Shown in pieces: positions 4,263 through 8,202 of a stretch of DNA of 8,202 nt. Below the pieces are notes generated by a model, which was given only the letters and a program-made list of their open reading frames with translations, had not been told where the DNA came from and ran no database searches. The position numbers and the translations under genes were made by a program. Within the stretch, counting starts at the first letter, position 1. Each line of letters begins with the position of its first letter. This stretch comes from Opitutales bacterium (GTDB lineage: Bacteria; Verrucomicrobiota; Verrucomicrobiia; Opitutales; UBA2987). The DNA lies in the NCBI GenBank assembly GCA_021772555.1, contig JAJFLT010000460.1:1-8202 (forward strand). Reading direction: 5' to 3'.

Positions 4263-7244
4263 ATGGGCCTTCTAAAACATCTCGGGGTAGTTTTGATCTA
4301 CTGCGGGATCGCCGGTGGCCTGGGCCTGGATATGGCCCTTTTGGATAAAACGGCGCCCCTTATGTGGCCGCCATCCGGATTTGCCATAGCCATTTTGCTG
4401 TTGTTCGGGTTTCGATACCTGGGCGCTTTTGCCCTCGGCACGGCGATCACCGATTATTGGCAGGGTAGCGGTTTGGCCTACTCCCTGATATCGGCAGTCT
4501 CATTTTGCCTGACCATAGCGGGTGCGGTTTTGGTCCTTCGCAAATTGTTAAAATTCAACAACGGCCTTGAGAGGTTGAAGGATGTGCTGGGGTTTATATT
4601 CATTGCCGCGTTGCTCAGCACATTGGTCCATGCCAGCATCACTACCGCAGCACTGGTCTGGCAACATCCCGATTTAAAACCCGATTTCAACCGCATATGG
4701 TCAATCCGTTGGTTGGGGCAATTCTTGGGTGTGGTGGTACTGGGACCAGTTATCATGGTCTGGTATTCCCGGACGCGAATAAATTTCACCAATCGCCAAC
4801 TGATCGAGGTTTTCCTTTGGCTTGTTACGCTCGTATTTTTCGGCTGGATGGCATTCAGCAATTGGGCGCCATCGGATACCCTTCGATATCCTTTGGAGTT
4901 GACCATTTTTCCCCTGCTGGCCTGGGCCGCCATTCGCTATGGACAGCGTGGGGCGACCACCGGCATTTTTATTTTGGCTATGATGGCCGTTTGGGAACTA
5001 AAGGACGTCGTGGGACCGGATGCTACCAAGATGCATTCCCAACCTCCGGCCTACCTTTGGGTATTTTTGGGGGTTCTCAGCCTGACTGGCCTGAGTCTGG
5101 CTTCCATTTTGACTGAGTATAAAATCCGGGAGGAAATCATTGGTAAGAATGAACAGCGGTTAAGGGCGTTTCTCGATGCCATGCCGGATATCGCTTTTAT
5201 CATTTCCGCCCAGGGCCGTTACCTCGAAGTCTTTGCATCGCAAAGCAGCAATTATTATCATCGAGTCGAACAAGCGCACGAAATCCGGGGAAAAACCTAT
5301 TTCGAACTCTATCCCCCGGAAATGGCCGAATTACTCCATCGAGCGGTCACAAAAACGATCGAGACCGGGCAGCTACAGATAATCGAATATGTGCTTCCCT
5401 ATAAAGGAGAAAATTACTGGTTTGAAGGCCGCCTGGCTCCGATGGGACCCGATAGGATTACCGGTCAACCGAGCGTTATCTTGATGGCTTATGATATTAC
5501 GCGGAGAAAGGAAGCCCTTAACGCCCTCGAAGCAAGAGACAAACTTTTGGGCGGAGTCGCTAAAGCCAAGACGAGTCTCTTGACTATTCGGGACTTTGAG
5601 GCAGCGATCCGCCATGCCATCGACGATCTTGGAAAATCCGCCGCCGTTGATAGGGTTTATGTTTTTGAAAATCATAAAAGCCTGGATGGCGAATTCACAG
5701 GGCTGAGCCTCAAATTCCAATGGCCGGATGAAAATTTGACCGAAGACGAAAAACGCCCACAGTTACAGAAACTCTCCTACCAAAAGCAATTGCCGGGGTG
5801 GTTTGAAACGCTCTCCCAAGGTGACGTCATTCAGGGTTGTGGCGGAGAATTTTCCGAAAATGTCCGTCAATTGTTCTTATGGCCGGAGGAGGTTTCGGCT
5901 CTTTTTGCACCCATTATTCAGGAGAAGGAATTTTGGGGCATCATCGGGTTTGCCACCTGCGCCCAACCACGCCAGTGGCAGGAAAGCGAGGTCGCCGTGC
6001 TCGCCGCCGTAGCTGCCAGCATAGGCGGATTCATAGAAAGCAAGCGCAATGAAGTCGAGCTGGTCAAAGCCAAAAATATTGCCGATTCGGCCAGTTTGGC
6101 CAAAGGTGAATTCCTGGCCATGATAAGCCACGACATCCGCACCCCCATGAATGCCATATTGGGGTTTGCCGATTTGCTGGCACAAACCGATATCAAACCT
6201 GATCAGAGCGAATACCTGAAAATTATCAACCGCAGCGGTAAGGCGCTTCTCGAGTTGATCAATAACGTTCTTGATTATTCCAAAATAGAATCCCGCGCCA
6301 TTGAGTTGGAAGAGGCGCCATTCAGACTGGAGGACGCTGTTCTGGAAGCGTTGGAACTGGTTAATGTCAGAGCGCGGGAAGAGAATATTGGATTGCAATA
6401 CAACCTGGAAGACGATTCCCGGCAATATTTTCAGGGAGATTTCCACAGGCTGCGGCAGATCCTTATAAACCTTGTCAATAATGCCGTGAAATTCACAGCA
6501 AAGGGAGAAGTGTCGGTTGAAGTTTCCACCAACAAATTGGAGGATAACCAATGGGAGATTCATTTTGCGGTCAAAGACACCGGCATCGGTATTCCCGAAG
6601 ATAAGCTGGAGCAACTTTTTTTACCATTTTCCCAAGTTGATTCTTCCACTACCCGGCAGTATGGTGGCACGGGTTTGGGCCTGGTTATTTGCAAACGATT
6701 ATGCGAAAAAATGGGTGGACGCATTTGGGTCGAAAGTCAACTGGGCGAGGGCTCCACTTTCCATTTTACGATCGTGGTGTCGGAAGCGGAGGAGGTTTCT
6801 GAAACCGAAATTTTACCTGTCGGCAACTTGGTGGATGTGAATTTTTCCATGGAAAGACCGTTGAAAATTCTCGTTGCTGAAGAAGATCAGGTGAACCAGC
6901 GCCTCATGCTCGAATTGCTCTCCAAATTTGGCTATCAGGCGGACTTGGTTAAAAGCGGCCAGGATGTATTGGAAACGATACGGGATGGTCGCTACGAAAT
7001 TCTTCTTCTCGATTTGCAGATGCCTGAATTGAATGGTTGGGAAATAACCAAAAGGATTCGTTCCGGGGAGGCTGGGATTGACCGAAGAAACACCTATATC
7101 ATAGCAGTTACGGCATTTGCGCAGAAAGAAGATCGTGAAAAATACCTCACCGAGACCATCAACGATTATATACCGAAACCGGTCGTTCTGGGGGAATTGA
7201 AAAATGCCCTCAGTAGGGCGCACGAAATCATTAATCGGGCTTGA
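4263..7244 (+). CDS. MASE1-PAS-GAF hybrid sensor histidine kinase with C-terminal receiver
   Basis: A 993-residue membrane hybrid kinase (1008 or 1015 if ATG 4206 or GTG 4197 is used). Residues 1-290 are a multi-pass MASE1-type sensor region with the hallmark MWPPSG (34-39). A PAS domain follows (about 298-418, ending DITRRK 411-416), then a GAF domain (about 438-592), a short helical linker, and HisKA with phosphoacceptor His623 in SHDIRTP. The ATPase domain shows the N-box Asn736 (INLVNNA), the G1 box from Asp772 (DTGIGIP) and the G2 box GGTGLG at 801-806. The receiver (867-985) has phospho-acceptor Asp917, Thr950 and Lys972; its acidic pair is Glu873-Glu874 rather than the usual Glu/Asp-Asp. 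Autophosphorylation at His and transfer to the receiver are expected; the ligand and output partner cannot be told from the sequence. No response regulator or HPt gene is adjacent. It is divergent from fmdB and converges on the hydrolase gene 8 bp away. Confidence 0.93.
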   Translation: MGLLKHLGVVLIYCGIAGGLGLDMALLDKTAPLMWPPSGFAIAILLLFGFRYLGAFALGTAITDYWQGSGLAYSLISAVSFCLTIAGAVLVLRKLLKFNNGLERLKDVLGFIFIAALLSTLVHASITTAALVWQHPDLKPDFNRIWSIRWLGQFLGVVVLGPVIMVWYSRTRINFTNRQLIEVFLWLVTLVFFGWMAFSNWAPSDTLRYPLELTIFPLLAWAAIRYGQRGATTGIFILAMMAVWELKDVVGPDATKMHSQPPAYLWVFLGVLSLTGLSLASILTEYKIREEIIGKNEQRLRAFLDAMPDIAFIISAQGRYLEVFASQSSNYYHRVEQAHEIRGKTYFELYPPEMAELLHRAVTKTIETGQLQIIEYVLPYKGENYWFEGRLAPMGPDRITGQPSVILMAYDITRRKEALNALEARDKLLGGVAKAKTSLLTIRDFEAAIRHAIDDLGKSAAVDRVYVFENHKSLDGEFTGLSLKFQWPDENLTEDEKRPQLQKLSYQKQLPGWFETLSQGDVIQGCGGEFSENVRQLFLWPEEVSALFAPIIQEKEFWGIIGFATCAQPRQWQESEVAVLAAVAASIGGFIESKRNEVELVKAKNIADSASLAKGEFLAMISHDIRTPMNAILGFADLLAQTDIKPDQSEYLKIINRSGKALLELINNVLDYSKIESRAIELEEAPFRLEDAVLEALELVNVRAREENIGLQYNLEDDSRQYFQGDFHRLRQILINLVNNAVKFTAKGEVSVEVSTNKLEDNQWEIHFAVKDTGIGIPEDKLEQLFLPFSQVDSSTTRQYGGTGLGLVICKRLCEKMGGRIWVESQLGEGSTFHFTIVVSEAEEVSETEILPVGNLVDVNFSMERPLKILVAEEDQVNQRLMLELLSKFGYQADLVKSGQDVLETIRDGRYEILLLDLQMPELNGWEITKRIRSGEAGIDRRNTYIIAVTAFAQKEDREKYLTETINDYIPKPVVLGELKNALSRAHEIINRA

Positions 7245-7252
7245 GGTAGGTC

Positions 7253-8202
7253 TTAATTATCCAGTTGGCTTTTGTTTAAAAAATCGCCAACCCTGGTCTC
7301 GTGCCAGTACTCACCTCTGCGGCCTAAGGTTATGAACCCGACATGACCGCCAGATTGCGGGGTTTCCAGGTAAAAGTATCGGCTCCCTTGCGCTTCCTCA
7401 AGCGGGTAGCATTGCGGGGAAAGGAAGGGGTCGTCTCGCCCATTGATGAGCAGCGTTGGTTTTTGGATGTGAGGCAGGAATTGACGCGCACTGCATCGAG
7501 TCCAATAGTCCACCGCGTCTCGGAATCCGTGCACTGGACCCGTATAAAGGTCGTCGAACTCCTGAAAAGTTTTCATTCGCAGAAATTCCTCCAGCTCGAA
7601 CGGTGCGTCCGGTATGGCGCATTTATGTTCCATTTTTCGAATCAGTTTTTTGATAAACCGTCGCATATAGAAACCGTTGTCGGGTTGGGCCATTAGCCGG
7701 GAGCAGGACTCAAGGTCGCACGGAACGGAAATGGCGGCGGCGCTTACAGTCTGTGGGGAAATATTGGCGCCTCTCTCCCCCATGTATTTGAGCACCAGGT
7801 TTCCTCCCAGGCTAAATCCCACTAGCGAAACCTCTACATAATGATTCCGGCTTTGTATATGTTCCAGAACGTAATGTAGGTCATCTGTCGCTCCACTGTG
7901 GTAGGAGCGTAATCGCTTGTTGGGCTCGCCACTGCAACCCCGGAAATTCATGGCTGCGGCATCCCAGCCTCGACGGTTCAAGGCTTTTACCATGCCCTTC
8001 ATGTAAGGCTCCTTCGAGCTCGATTCCAGGCCATGACATAGAACCGTTAGCTTCCGCGATCCTATTTTCGACCAGTCCAGATCGATGAAATCATCATCCG
8101 GCGTGATGATTCGTTCCCTCGCGTAGCAAACGCCATTCACCTTTCGGGCCAAGGTAGGTAGAATGGTTTGCAGGTGCTTGTTTCTAAAGCCGAACGGTGG
8201 CA
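7253..8202 (-). CDS. yheT: YheT-type alpha/beta hydrolase (5' end outside window)
   Basis: The minus-strand frame runs from TAA (7253-7255) to the window edge without a stop, so the start lies beyond 8202 and the TTG at 8152 is internal. Upstream of that codon the frame encodes FRNKHLQTILPTL, the N-terminal HLQT motif typical of the YheT/EMB8/ABHD1-3 group, followed by a strand with the DDDFIDLDW pattern. The catalytic triad is visible: nucleophile Ser in GFSLGG (codon 7811-7813), Asp in NGRDDPF (codons 7430-7435, one of the two), and His in GGHVGF (codon 7343-7345). The HGLESS segment supplies the oxyanion-hole region. About 317 residues lie in the window, close to the roughly 340 expected for the family. 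It is predicted to be a cytosolic or membrane-peripheral esterase or lipase-like enzyme; the substrate is unknown. Confidence 0.88.
   Translation of the reverse strand, partial: PPFGFRNKHLQTILPTLARKVNGVCYARERIITPDDDFIDLDWSKIGSRKLTVLCHGLESSSKEPYMKGMVKALNRRGWDAAAMNFRGCSGEPNKRLRSYHSGATDDLHYVLEHIQSRNHYVEVSLVGFSLGGNLVLKYMGERGANISPQTVSAAAISVPCDLESCSRLMAQPDNGFYMRRFIKKLIRKMEHKCAIPDAPFELEEFLRMKTFQEFDDLYTGPVHGFRDAVDYWTRCSARQFLPHIQKPTLLINGRDDPFLSPQCYPLEEAQGSRYFYLETPQSGGHVGFITLGRRGEYWHETRVGDFLNKSQLDN

Noticed and set aside
4478..4933. Minus-strand open frame of 151 codons inside the MASE1 region
   Set aside because: Shadow of the transmembrane coding sequence on the other strand.
5877..6614. Long minus-strand open frame (245 codons) inside the kinase gene
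   Set aside because: It is antisense to the HisKA and ATPase domains, whose motifs are intact on the plus strand; no protein-like features.

Overview
The window looks like a chromosomal segment of a Gram-negative bacterium of moderate G+C content. Three things suggest this: an AsmA/YdbH-type envelope gene module with a lipoprotein, a periplasmic YdbL protein, and a MASE1 hybrid histidine kinase. The cysteine-free FmdB-type protein reminds me of PVC-group (Verrucomicrobiota/Planctomycetota) genomes, but that assignment is a low-confidence inference.

Layout. 1-765 (+) is the 3' end of a gene for a phage-type structural or LamG/concanavalin-like protein whose start lies outside the window. 766-1164 has no convincing gene but holds the most unusual item here: a 260-nt sequence (775-1034) that folds on paper into a complete three-way junction. 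It has a 21-bp closing stem and two arms of about 100 nt each. 1165-3742 (+) is a three-gene module in the order YdbH-like, small lipoprotein, YdbL, the order of E. coli ydbH-ynbE-ydbL, which is linked to lipid transport between inner and outer membrane. 3770-4069 (-) is an FmdB-family protein with no zinc-binding cysteines. 4263-7244 (+, possibly from 4206 or 4197) is a large MASE1-PAS-GAF-HisKA-HATPase-REC hybrid sensor kinase. 7253-8202 (-) is a YheT-type alpha/beta hydrolase whose N-terminus runs off the right edge. The kinase and hydrolase converge with only 8 bp between them.

How it fits together. The YdbH/lipoprotein/YdbL genes are the only clear functional operon; they probably build an inner-to-outer membrane bridge and its modulator. 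The other genes are ordinary single genes with no evident link to each other. The best candidate for something undescribed is the 775-1034 folded element, either a structured RNA or a palindromic, MITE-like mobile element. A 36-nt sequence resembling one of its closing-stem arms and flank recurs 3 kb away, upstream of fmdB (4083-4118, 26 of 36 positions identical).
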